Assembly (NCBI GenBank): GCA_040414495.1 | Contig: JBEDUI010000285.1 | Span: 1 to 64,000, forward strand | DNA from: DATAVB01 sp040414495 | GTDB lineage: Bacteria > Actinomycetota > Actinomycetes > Mycobacteriales > QHCD01 | Reading direction: 5' to 3' | DNA: 64,000 nt | Part shown: piece by piece, positions 54,056-61,925 of the stretch | How positions within the stretch are numbered: position 1 is the first letter of the stretch | Layout: each line of letters begins with the position of its first letter | Notes under the pieces: generated by a model | Told to the model about the DNA's origin: nothing | What the model saw: only the letters and a program-made list of their open reading frames with translations | The model's database searches: none | Program-made: the position numbers and the translations under genes

Positions 54056-54147
54056 AATGCCAGCTCACCGAATCGACGGTTCACCGCATTCGCTTTCGGC
54101 TCGAATTTCCAACTCGGGACGGAAATGCGCGGTCGGCCTGCCCGTCA

Positions 54148-54211
54148 CCGTGATCATGCGGAATTGGTCCGCGACACACCGTGCGGGCGAACCATTTCCG
54201 CATGATCACGG
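54148..54211. repeat. dispersed hairpin repeat, copy 4 (type B)
   Basis: Arms of 21 bp (54148-54168 and 54191-54211) with one mismatch, core CGTGATCATGCGGAA, enclose a 22-nt loop containing GCGACAC. It is the same subtype as the copy at 31500-31561. Confidence 0.9.
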
Positions 54212-55101
54212 GCGGGGAAGCGCTATGGATGTTGGTAAAGAAAGGAAAATGAAATCACCATTTTCACTGGTGTGCGATCTGGTGGCCTACGAGATCAAAA
54301 GCTCGCCACGGGGCTGGTCAGGGGCTACCACACCGAATTCGTTACCCGTTGGGTAGCTGACTGGGCGGTTGGGACACGTCGCGCGGACGCGTCCGATCGG
54401 TACTTTCATGCCCATCACCGAATCCCTTCCTGCGTTCGGATCGGTCGGTTGTAGTCCGCTGACTGTCCACTACCGACAGACGGCCGGAGGATCAGCAACG
54501 GAAATCTCCCGTCCGCATCTGGTGCGGTTGCGACGTTGCACAATAGTGATCCAGGTGCCAGTTTCCTGAGCGAATCAAAACGTACGCGTCGCCGTATTGG
54601 GTGTCAATGGCGCGCCGGCGTCGATGGCGGCCGTCCGTCCTTGTCCGGCCAGCTGTCCTCTCAGGAATTCCGACTTGCTCACGAATTCCACTGTGGCGTC
54701 GGGGTTTCGAGCGTCGCATCCGGGTCCTACATCGGACGCAATTTGCTTGCTGGGTTGGGAAAAACGGCATTGCCGAGCCGACAGCCGTACGCTAGGGTTC
54801 CGGTAAAACGAAGCGCCGATTCCGCAACTTGAAATTCGTTGAGCAAAGTTTCGAGACAATTCCGCGAACGTGCTGAACTCAGCTCCGATGATGTACGGAC
54901 GAATCTCATCTCGATAAATGGACGGGATCGAAATGGAAAAGCCCGGTTCAACGATCGGCGGAGATACACGTCGGCGCCGGCGATCCGGGGTGATCGGCGC
55001 GGCTCGTTGGCCGCCCGGCTGAGGGATCCGCAGGCAGTACGCTGCGATGACGGCAGGACGGAACGACCAGGGCGTGTCACATAACGGGAGGAATTGCGAA
55101 C
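54212..55101. other. 890-bp gene-poor spacer before phyH
   Basis: No convincing gene is seen. A 42-codon frame at 54224-54355 (MDVGKERKMKSPF and onward) has no binding site, and minus-strand frames at 54492-54770 lack support. Short dyads include TACCC/GGGTA near 54345 and the 10-bp palindrome GGACGCGTCC at 54385. Bases 54780-54930 are AT-richer than the surroundings and contain a CTTGAAA/TTTCGAG pair near 54830, a possible regulatory zone for the sugar locus. TACGCT (55038-55043) is a possible -10 for phyH. CCAGGGCGTGTC at 55067 matches the tip of the MITE-like element. Confidence 0.4.
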
Positions 55102-55962
55102 ATGAACGACGCCGGCGGCGCGCTGAATCCGGATGAGTGGCGCGATCACATCATGACCTACGGGTATGTGGTCGTCCACGATGCCCTTCCCGAAGAAAAT
55201 CTCCAGGCCACGATTGACGATATCTGGAAACACACCGGGGCGAGCCCGGATGACCCAGAGACGTGGTATCAGCCGGAGGTCATTAGACCCGTCGGCATGG
55301 TCGAGATGTATCAGTACCAGTCAATGTGGAACAACCGACAGCACCCGCATGTGTACGACATCTTTCGGGCAATTCACCGGACCGATAAGCTGTCTGTTTC
55401 CATCGACCGGGTCGGACTCAAGCCGCCCGTGGATGCGCGCCATCCGGAGTATGACCACAAAGGAATGATTCATTGGGACACCGACATGACGCGGTACCCC
55501 GACATCCCATTCCACGTGCAGGGCGTGCTCGCGCTCACCGATACCGAGCCGGAGATGGGCGGGTTCCAATGTGTACCCGATACATATCAGCACCTCGAAG
55601 AGTTTCTGGCCACGCAGACGCCGGAGCAGATTGCATCCCGCAACCCTGACTATTCGGCGTACCCCGTCACCAGGCCGCGGTTGGCCGCCGGCGACCTGCT
55701 CATCTGGACCTCACTGCTGCTGCACGGCAACGGGCACAACGTGTCGAACAAGCCGCGACTGTGCCAATACCTGAGCATGAACCCGGCCACCGACGGGAAC
55801 AGTGAGCACCGGCAGCGCCGAATTTCCTCATGGCAGAACAACACCACTCCGGGTGGCCGGGCATTTCCCGGCGACGCCCGTGGCATCGAGGAACAGCGCA
55901 GCTCGCCGGCTGAGCTGACCGATCTGGGCCGCAAGCTGCTCGGGGTCGACGCCTGGGACTGA
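55102..55962 (+). CDS. phytanoyl-CoA dioxygenase (PhyH)-family protein
   Basis: A 286-residue Fe(II)/2-oxoglutarate-dependent oxygenase. The facial triad starts with His and Asp in GMIHWDTDMTRYPD; the distal His is in LLLHGNGHNVSNKPR, and the following Arg would bind 2-oxoglutarate. GGGAGGA (55085-55091) precedes the ATG at a good distance. It is followed by the transporter genes after 178 bp. PhyH-like genes are frequently found with sugar transporters; the substrate is unknown. Confidence 0.88.
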   Translation: MNDAGGALNPDEWRDHIMTYGYVVVHDALPEENLQATIDDIWKHTGASPDDPETWYQPEVIRPVGMVEMYQYQSMWNNRQHPHVYDIFRAIHRTDKLSVSIDRVGLKPPVDARHPEYDHKGMIHWDTDMTRYPDIPFHVQGVLALTDTEPEMGGFQCVPDTYQHLEEFLATQTPEQIASRNPDYSAYPVTRPRLAAGDLLIWTSLLLHGNGHNVSNKPRLCQYLSMNPATDGNSEHRQRRISSWQNNTTPGGRAFPGDARGIEEQRSSPAELTDLGRKLLGVDAWD

Positions 55963-56064
55963 TCCGCTCTACAAGAACCGGCGACAGCGTCGGGGTGGGA
56001 GCGTGCCTGTCGTCTAGGCCGCGCCGTAATCCGTAAGAGACACAACGACATACGACTGATCCCA

Positions 56065-56087
56065 GGATCGGCCAGCTGAGCCGATCC
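56065..56087. promoter_or_regulatory. GGATCGGC/GCCGATCC inverted repeat before permease genes
   Basis: A perfect 8-bp inverted repeat with a 7-nt spacer (CAGCTGA) lies 54 bp before the first permease. It could be an operator for a LacI- or GntR-type regulator, or a hairpin in the transcript from phyH; no regulator gene is adjacent. Confidence 0.4.
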
Positions 56088-56140
56088 CGTAGCCCTTCGC
56101 GCCCGCAATCGGGCATCGACGAGCGATCCGAGGAGCAGCT

Positions 56141-57103
56141 GTGAGTGTGGAGTCTGGTGCGACACTGGTTGAAGCGCCGCGGCGCGACCGGGTGCCTCGT
56201 CGTTCGACCAGGCGCTCGAGAATGCGGCAGGAACGGTGGATGTACCTGTTCATCGTTCCGGGGTTTCTGTATTTCGTTGTGTTTCGATATATCCCGCTGC
56301 TCGGCAACGTGGTCGCATTTCAGAACTATTCGCCGTTCCTGGGAATCACCGGCAGCGAGTGGGTCGGCTTCAGCAATTTCACCTCGCTGTTCTCCAACCC
56401 TGACGTACGCCAGGCGCTGACCAACACGATCATCATCAACGGCCTGCAGATCATCTTCTTCTTTCCCGCGCCCATCGCCCTGGCGTTGTTGCTGAACAGC
56501 ATCATGAGCCCGGCGATCAAGCGGGTGATCCAGTCGATCGTCTATCTGCCGTATTTCATCGGCTGGGTTGTATTGGTCAGCGTCTGGCAGTCCGTACTCG
56601 GCGGCGATGGTCTGCTCAACCAGACGCTGAGCAGCCACGGCATGTCGACGATCAACCTGATGACCAATCCGCACCTGTTCAAACCGATGATGGTTCTGCA
56701 GTTCATCTGGAAGAACGTCGGTTGGGGCACGATCATCTATCTGGCCGCGATCAGCAAGGTGGATACCTCGCTCTACGAATCGTCCGTTGTGGACGGAGCC
56801 GGACCGTGGCGGCGCATCTGGCACGTCACGCTGCCGGGAATTCGCGGGATAACGCTATTGCTGTTGATCCTCAATCTCGGCAATATCCTCACCACCGGTT
56901 TTGAACAGATTCTCTTGCAGGAACCGGCCGTCGGCGCGAGCGCCGGTCAGGTGTTGGACACCTTCGTCTACTTCCAGGGCGTGATCGGTGGCAACTGGGG
57001 CCTGGCCGCGGCGGTTGGTCTGTTCAAAGGCGTGGTCGGCACGATTCTTGTTTTGGGCGCGAACAAGCTCGCCCACATGTTTGGCGAACAGGGGGTGTTC
57101 TAG
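56141..57103 (+). CDS. CUT1-type sugar ABC transporter permease (LplB-like)
   Basis: A 320-residue inner-membrane protein with six membrane helices (first at about residues 35-55). The start MYLFIVPGFLYFVVFRYIPLLGNVVAFQNY and the EAA loop SSVVDGAGPWRRIWHVTLPGI are typical of the LplB-type permease. GTG start after GGAG. It forms the channel with the next gene product. No ATPase is encoded here; a shared MsmK-like ATPase elsewhere is expected, as is usual for CUT1 systems of actinomycetes. Confidence 0.93.
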   Translation: MSVESGATLVEAPRRDRVPRRSTRRSRMRQERWMYLFIVPGFLYFVVFRYIPLLGNVVAFQNYSPFLGITGSEWVGFSNFTSLFSNPDVRQALTNTIIINGLQIIFFFPAPIALALLLNSIMSPAIKRVIQSIVYLPYFIGWVVLVSVWQSVLGGDGLLNQTLSSHGMSTINLMTNPHLFKPMMVLQFIWKNVGWGTIIYLAAISKVDTSLYESSVVDGAGPWRRIWHVTLPGIRGITLLLLILNLGNILTTGFEQILLQEPAVGASAGQVLDTFVYFQGVIGGNWGLAAAVGLFKGVVGTILVLGANKLAHMFGEQGVF

Positions 57104-58008
57104 TGGCACTGGTCTTGCGCAGCTCGGCGCTGCGTCCATCGTGGATGGAACGGCCCAAGGTGGTCACGCGGCTGTCGAAAGCGGTCATTCTGCTGATCGT
57201 CGTGATCGTGATGCTGTTCCCGTTCCTTTATGTGCTGTCGGTCAGCCTCTCCTCGCAGGCCGACCTGAAAGGCGCCAACGCGCCGCTGATTCCCAAACAT
57301 CCGACGCTGTCGGCCTACCGTCAGATTCTCGCCGGCGGTATTGTCACCCGGGCGTTGGAGGTGAGCATCGGAATTACGGTGATCGGCACGCTGATCGCCA
57401 TGTTCATGACCACCACCCTGGCCTACGGATTGTCCCGAACGCGACACGTACCGGGCAGCAAGTTCGTGCTGATCCTTGTCCTGGGAACATTGCTGTTCAG
57501 CGCCGGCATCATTCCGAACTACCTGCTGGTGCGGTACATGGGCCTGCTGAACAGCTATCTGTCGTTGATCCTGCCCGGCATGATCAGCGCGTTCAACCTC
57601 GTCGTGGTCCGTCAGTTCTTCATGAGCATTCCCGAAGAGCTCACCGATGCCGCCCGGGTCGACGGCGCCAACCCCATACGGATTTTCTGGCACGTGGTTT
57701 TGCCACTGTCCAAAGCGGTTCTGGCGGTGGTGGCGCTCTTTTACGGCGTCGGACTGTGGTCGGACTTTTTCAACGCCTTGCTGTACCTGAACAACACGGC
57801 GAAATGGCCGATCCAATTGGTGTTGCGCCTGTTCGTGTTGCAGGGCCAGAGCCTCGGTGGCACCACCCAGACCGGGCAGCCGGCACCGCCGGCCCAGACC
57901 GTGCAGATGGCTGTCGTGATGATCGCGACGGTTCCGATCGTGCTGGTCTATCCGTTCCTGCAGAAGTATTTCACCCAGGGTGTGCTCTCCGGAGCCGTCA
58001 AGGGCTGA
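57103..58008 (+). CDS. CUT1-type sugar ABC transporter permease (YtcP/AraQ-like)
   Basis: A 301-residue partner permease with six helices; the first is around residues 25-48 (KAVILLIVVIVMLFPFLYVL). The EAA loop reads PEELTDAARVDGANPIRIFWHVVLPLS. GTG overlaps the previous stop by one base (TAGTG), so the subunits are translationally coupled. The YtcP-like C-terminus LQKYFTQGVLSGAVKG is well conserved in this subgroup, which handles complex or acidic oligosaccharides. Confidence 0.93.
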   Translation: MALVLRSSALRPSWMERPKVVTRLSKAVILLIVVIVMLFPFLYVLSVSLSSQADLKGANAPLIPKHPTLSAYRQILAGGIVTRALEVSIGITVIGTLIAMFMTTTLAYGLSRTRHVPGSKFVLILVLGTLLFSAGIIPNYLLVRYMGLLNSYLSLILPGMISAFNLVVVRQFFMSIPEELTDAARVDGANPIRIFWHVVLPLSKAVLAVVALFYGVGLWSDFFNALLYLNNTAKWPIQLVLRLFVLQGQSLGGTTQTGQPAPPAQTVQMAVVMIATVPIVLVYPFLQKYFTQGVLSGAVKG

Positions 58009-58080
58009 GTGGAAACCATTTATCCACCGTGTTTTCCAACGCACGGTATCTGACCAAGCATGGAGGAGGTCGACCACCAG

Positions 58081-59799
58081 ATGGATGCTGCGCAGGGGCC
58101 TGATCGCGATATCGCGGGCGCGAAAGGCATGCTGGAAAGGCGTTCGCTGTTGAAGGCGGCGGTCGGAACGGCCGGGCTCGGCCTCTTGGCCGCGTGCGGT
58201 GGTGGCAAGAACGGCGGAGGCAAGAATGCCGCATCGTGCGTCTCCGACCTGAAGTTCCCGGCGTCGACGGCGAAGCCGCAGTCCGACGAGATCATCTCGA
58301 AGGTACCCGGCACGCCCAACGCCTGGACCGCGTATCCCAAGCCGTACAAGACAATTCCCGAACCGCCGGGCAAGGGCGGTACGGTCACCACGTTCCAGAT
58401 CCTCTTCTCTTCACCGCCGGCGCCGTTGAAGAGCAACCCGTGGTGGCAGGAGCTGAACCAACGGCTGGGTGTCAAGATCCAGCCGACCCTGGCCGACTCA
58501 CCGGACTATCCGGCCAAGCTCCTGACGTTGGCCGCCAGCGGTAATTTCCCCGACATCACGTACATCAACTTCAACCCGGACGGTCAGTATGGCGGAGCGG
58601 GCTTCGAGAAATTCCTGGCCGAAGGGGCATTCCACGACCTGACGCCGTATCTGACCGGTAAGGGCCTGAAGCAATTCAAGAACTGCCAGCTGATCCCGGC
58701 CATTACCTGGAAGGGCAGCGCCTTCGAAGGCAAGATCTATGGCGTGCCGTACCCGATCCAACCGGTCAACGGCCAACTCGGCATGTACCGCAAGGACTGG
58801 GCCCAGAAGCTGGGCGTCGACAACCCGAAGAATGCCGACGAAGTCATGGAAATGTTCGTCGCCTTCTCCAAGGGCGATCCGGACGGCAACGGAAAGAAGA
58901 ACACGTTCGGCGTTGACCTGTTGCGCGGCAGTATCTGGGCCGCGATGTTCCGGGCTCCGAACAACTGGCGGCTGAACAAGGACGGCTCGCTGGTCAAGGA
59001 TATGGAGACCGACGAGTACGTGGCCGCGTTGGAATTCGCCAACAAGATGTGGAAGAAAGGCGTTTTCCATCCCGACGCACTCACCCTCACGCTGAACGAG
59101 GAGGAGAGCCTGTTCGAGTCCGGCAAGACCGGATTCTTCGCGCAGGGCGGATGGGGCTATTTCGGAAATCAGCCCAACACGATCTACACGTTGACCAAGC
59201 AGAACACCAAGACGGCCAATCCGGCGCCGTGGATTCCGCCCGGTCATGACGGTGGCAAGCCGGCGCTGCCGCTGGGCAGCGCGTCGTACGGATTCGGTGC
59301 GATACCCAGCTCGATCAAGGACGAGAAGCGGATCGTCGAGCTGATCCACATCATGGAGTATTGGGCCGCGCCGTTCGGCAGTGACGAGTTCACGTTCATG
59401 CATTCGGGTATCGAAGGCAAGATGTTCCACTACGTCGACGGTGCCCCGGTCTCGGTGTCCAATGGCAACCAGAACTGGGCCAACGGCCTGAACTATCTGT
59501 GTGCTCCGGGCGAGATCAACTATTTCTACGCCAACCAGCCCGGAATGGCGCAGACCATGCAGAAGCTACAGGAAGAGCAGATAACCAATGCCGTTGCCGA
59601 TCCGACGCAGGGCCTGTATTCGCCGACCTGGGTCAACAACGGTGGCACGCTGACCAAGCTGCAAACCGACACCTACAACGCGATCGCGGTGGGAAACAAG
59701 CCCATGTCGTACCTCAAGGAAGCGATTCAGAACTGGAAGAACCAGGGCGGAGAGAAAGCGCGCGGGGAGTTCCAGGACTCGTTGGCGAAGTGTAAGTAA
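58081..59799 (+). CDS. extracellular solute-binding lipoprotein (LplA-like)
   Basis: A 572-residue lipoprotein that delivers substrate to the two permeases. The signal MLERRSLLKAAVGTAGLGLL, with two arginines, ends in the lipobox LAAC, so Cys is lipidated after possible Tat export. The mature protein has a Gly/Lys-rich linker (GGGKNGGGKN) and a large two-lobe fold, with EVMEMFVAFSKGDPDGNGKKN, as in LplA-like proteins of more than 500 residues. ATG at 58081 is favoured by GGAGGAGG (58062-58069); ATG at 58060 is less likely. Confidence 0.92.
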   Translation: MDAAQGPDRDIAGAKGMLERRSLLKAAVGTAGLGLLAACGGGKNGGGKNAASCVSDLKFPASTAKPQSDEIISKVPGTPNAWTAYPKPYKTIPEPPGKGGTVTTFQILFSSPPAPLKSNPWWQELNQRLGVKIQPTLADSPDYPAKLLTLAASGNFPDITYINFNPDGQYGGAGFEKFLAEGAFHDLTPYLTGKGLKQFKNCQLIPAITWKGSAFEGKIYGVPYPIQPVNGQLGMYRKDWAQKLGVDNPKNADEVMEMFVAFSKGDPDGNGKKNTFGVDLLRGSIWAAMFRAPNNWRLNKDGSLVKDMETDEYVAALEFANKMWKKGVFHPDALTLTLNEEESLFESGKTGFFAQGGWGYFGNQPNTIYTLTKQNTKTANPAPWIPPGHDGGKPALPLGSASYGFGAIPSSIKDEKRIVELIHIMEYWAAPFGSDEFTFMHSGIEGKMFHYVDGAPVSVSNGNQNWANGLNYLCAPGEINYFYANQPGMAQTMQKLQEEQITNAVADPTQGLYSPTWVNNGGTLTKLQTDTYNAIAVGNKPMSYLKEAIQNWKNQGGEKARGEFQDSLAKCK

Positions 59800-59809
59800 C
59801 GAGCGGCCC

Positions 59810-59839
59810 TGGGTACGTCGTCCTTGGATGGCGTACCCA
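59810..59839 (+). terminator. hairpin after the solute-binding protein gene
   Basis: TGGGTACG (59810-59817) and CGTACCCA (59832-59839) pair perfectly around a 14-nt loop, 10 bp after the stop. No T tract is present. It probably marks the end of the transporter transcript. Confidence 0.5.
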
Positions 59840-59889
59840 CAGCGCCGTCCGGTGCGTGAGTGGCACACTGGCCGTGAGGGCTCAGCACA

Positions 59890-60597
59890 ATGGACGGTGA
59901 ACGGCCCGAGGGGCAGTATCGGCCGTGGCGGGGCGGTTTGCGCGCGCGGCCCGACGAGCTGCGTATATTCGCCGATCGGCAGGAGGCTGGTCGGTTGTTG
60001 GCCGCGTTGGTGGCGCAACGTCGGTGGACCGATCCGGTGGTGCTTGGGTTGGCCCGCGGTGGCGTGCCAGTGGCAGCGCAGGTCGCGCGGTCGATCGGGG
60101 CGCCGTTGGATGTGGCTGTGGCCAGGAAAATCGGAGCCCCCGATCAGCCCGAACTCGGCGTCGGAGCGGTGACCGCGCAGGGACCGCCGTATTACGACGC
60201 CAGGACGCTGGCGCTGTTGGGGCTGACCGCCGAGCAGTTGATGCCGGTGGCGGCGGCGGAGCGAGCTGAGGCGCAGCGCCAGATGCGTCGCTATCACGAG
60301 CGCCAGCCACCGGCCTCGTTGTCCGACCGAGACGTTCTGGTCGTGGATGACGGGTTGGCGACCGGCGTGACCGCTACCGCCGCCGTGCGGGCGATCCGGC
60401 TCGCCGTCCCGCGCAGCGTCGTATTCGCCGCACCGGTGTGCGCGGCTCGAAGCGCCGCCCTGCTGCGGAACGAGGTCGACGCGGTGATCTGTCTACAAGC
60501 ACCAGTGCGTTTTGTCGCCGTCGGCGAGTGGTACCGCGATTTCACTCAGACCACTGACGCCGAGGTACTGGGCCTGCTCGACTCCATGGCTTCGTGA
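59890..60597 (+). CDS. phosphoribosyltransferase-domain protein
   Basis: A 235-residue protein with the type I PRTase fold: LGLARGGVPVAAQVARSIGA at the N-terminus and the PRPP loop DVLVVDDGLATGVTATAA, including the paired Asp residues. The flexible hood that sets base specificity is unlike those of known purine or pyrimidine enzymes. Similar stand-alone proteins are annotated only as phosphoribosyltransferases, and the substrate is unknown. Confidence 0.82.
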   Translation: MDGERPEGQYRPWRGGLRARPDELRIFADRQEAGRLLAALVAQRRWTDPVVLGLARGGVPVAAQVARSIGAPLDVAVARKIGAPDQPELGVGAVTAQGPPYYDARTLALLGLTAEQLMPVAAAERAEAQRQMRRYHERQPPASLSDRDVLVVDDGLATGVTATAAVRAIRLAVPRSVVFAAPVCAARSAALLRNEVDAVICLQAPVRFVAVGEWYRDFTQTTDAEVLGLLDSMAS

Positions 60598-60713
60598 ATC
60601 TCGAAGCTCCACTGAGGACTACAGCGGTCCGGGTACGCTGATGCCACCGGGCGTACGGGCCCGCGACACGGTGCCGCCGTCCGGTTGATCCGGAAACGGG
60701 CGGGAGTTCCACT

Positions 60714-61922
60714 ATGGCCGACAATAGCTACGACGTGATTGTGGTCGGCGCCCGATGCGCCGGCTCGCCAACCGCGATGTTGCTGGCCCGTAAGGGTTAT
60801 CGGGTTCTTCTGGTCGATCGGGCGACATTTCCCAGCGATACGCTCTCCACCCACGTTGTCCACCCGCCCGGCATCGCGGCGTTGGACCGCTGGGGCCTGC
60901 TGGGACAACTCACGGCGACCGGCTGTCCGCCGATCACTACGTACCGATTCGATTTCGGCGCATTCGTGCTGGCCGGTTCGCCCGGGACCGCGGAATCACC
61001 GGTCGCCTACTGTCCACGTCGGATCGTGCTGGACAAGTTGCTGGTGGACGCGGCCGAGGATGCCGGTGCCGAGGTGCGCGAGGGTTTTACGGTCAGCGAG
61101 ATTCTGGCATCCGACGATCGGGTGATCGGCATTCGCGGTCACAGCAAGGGCGGCGGATCGGTGAGCGAGCGGGCCCGGGCCGTTGTCGGGGCGGACGGCC
61201 TGCATTCCCTGCTGGCGCAGAGCGTAGAGCCGGAGCAGTATCTGGAAAAGCCACCATTGCTGTGCGGCTATTACACCTACTGGAGTGGTCTGCCGGCGAA
61301 TGGTCGCTTCGAGAATTACCTGCGACACGAGCGGGGCTGGGCAGCATGTCCGACACATGACGGCCTCACGATGGTCGTCGTGGGCTGGCCCGCGGCCCAG
61401 TTCGCGGCGAACAAGACCGATATCGAAGGCAACTACCTGAGGTCTTTCGAGCAGGCGCCGGAGTTCGCGGAACGGATCCACTCGGCCACACGGGAGGCCC
61501 GTTTCGCCGGCACGACGGTGCCGAATTACTTCCGCAAACCATACGGTTCAGGCTGGGTCCTGGTCGGCGATGCCGGCTACAACAAGGACTTCATCACCGC
61601 TCAGGGAATTTCCGACGCGTTCCGTGATGCGGAGCTGGCGGCGGACGCGCTGGATGCGTCACTGTCCGGCGCAATGCCCTACGACGCTGCCATGGCCGGA
61701 TATCAGTCGACCCGGGACGAGCACGTCCGCGGCACGTACGAATTCACCACCCAGCTGGCCACACTGGAACCGCCGCCGCCGCCAATGCAGCAGGTGTTGG
61801 CCGCGATGGTGGGGAACCAACCGGCGATGGATGGTTTCGCCCGGGTGAGCGCGGGCGCGACCTCGCCAGGCGAATTCTTCGCCCCGGACAACGTCGCCAA
61901 CATTCTTGCTACCACTTCGTGA
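60714..61922 (+). CDS. FAD-dependent oxidoreductase (geranylgeranyl-reductase/halogenase-like)
   Basis: A 402-residue flavoprotein. The dinucleotide loop is DVIVVGARCAGSPTAMLLAR, followed by the FAD ribose segment VLLVDRATFPSDTLSTHVVHP; ARAVVGADGLHS and GDAGYNKDFITAQGISDAF are the second and third flavin motifs. This set is shared with geranylgeranyl reductases and p-hydroxybenzoate-hydroxylase-like monooxygenases. GGGAG precedes the ATG. The substrate is unknown; it converges on the GH38 gene with 3 bp between them. Confidence 0.82.
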   Translation: MADNSYDVIVVGARCAGSPTAMLLARKGYRVLLVDRATFPSDTLSTHVVHPPGIAALDRWGLLGQLTATGCPPITTYRFDFGAFVLAGSPGTAESPVAYCPRRIVLDKLLVDAAEDAGAEVREGFTVSEILASDDRVIGIRGHSKGGGSVSERARAVVGADGLHSLLAQSVEPEQYLEKPPLLCGYYTYWSGLPANGRFENYLRHERGWAACPTHDGLTMVVVGWPAAQFAANKTDIEGNYLRSFEQAPEFAERIHSATREARFAGTTVPNYFRKPYGSGWVLVGDAGYNKDFITAQGISDAFRDAELAADALDASLSGAMPYDAAMAGYQSTRDEHVRGTYEFTTQLATLEPPPPPMQQVLAAMVGNQPAMDGFARVSAGATSPGEFFAPDNVANILATTS

Positions 61923-61925
61923 GCC

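Noticed and set aside
54492..54770. 92-codon minus-strand ORF with a CxxC motif
   Set aside because: Arg-rich, no ribosome binding site and no family; overlapping frames are equally open. Treated as non-coding.
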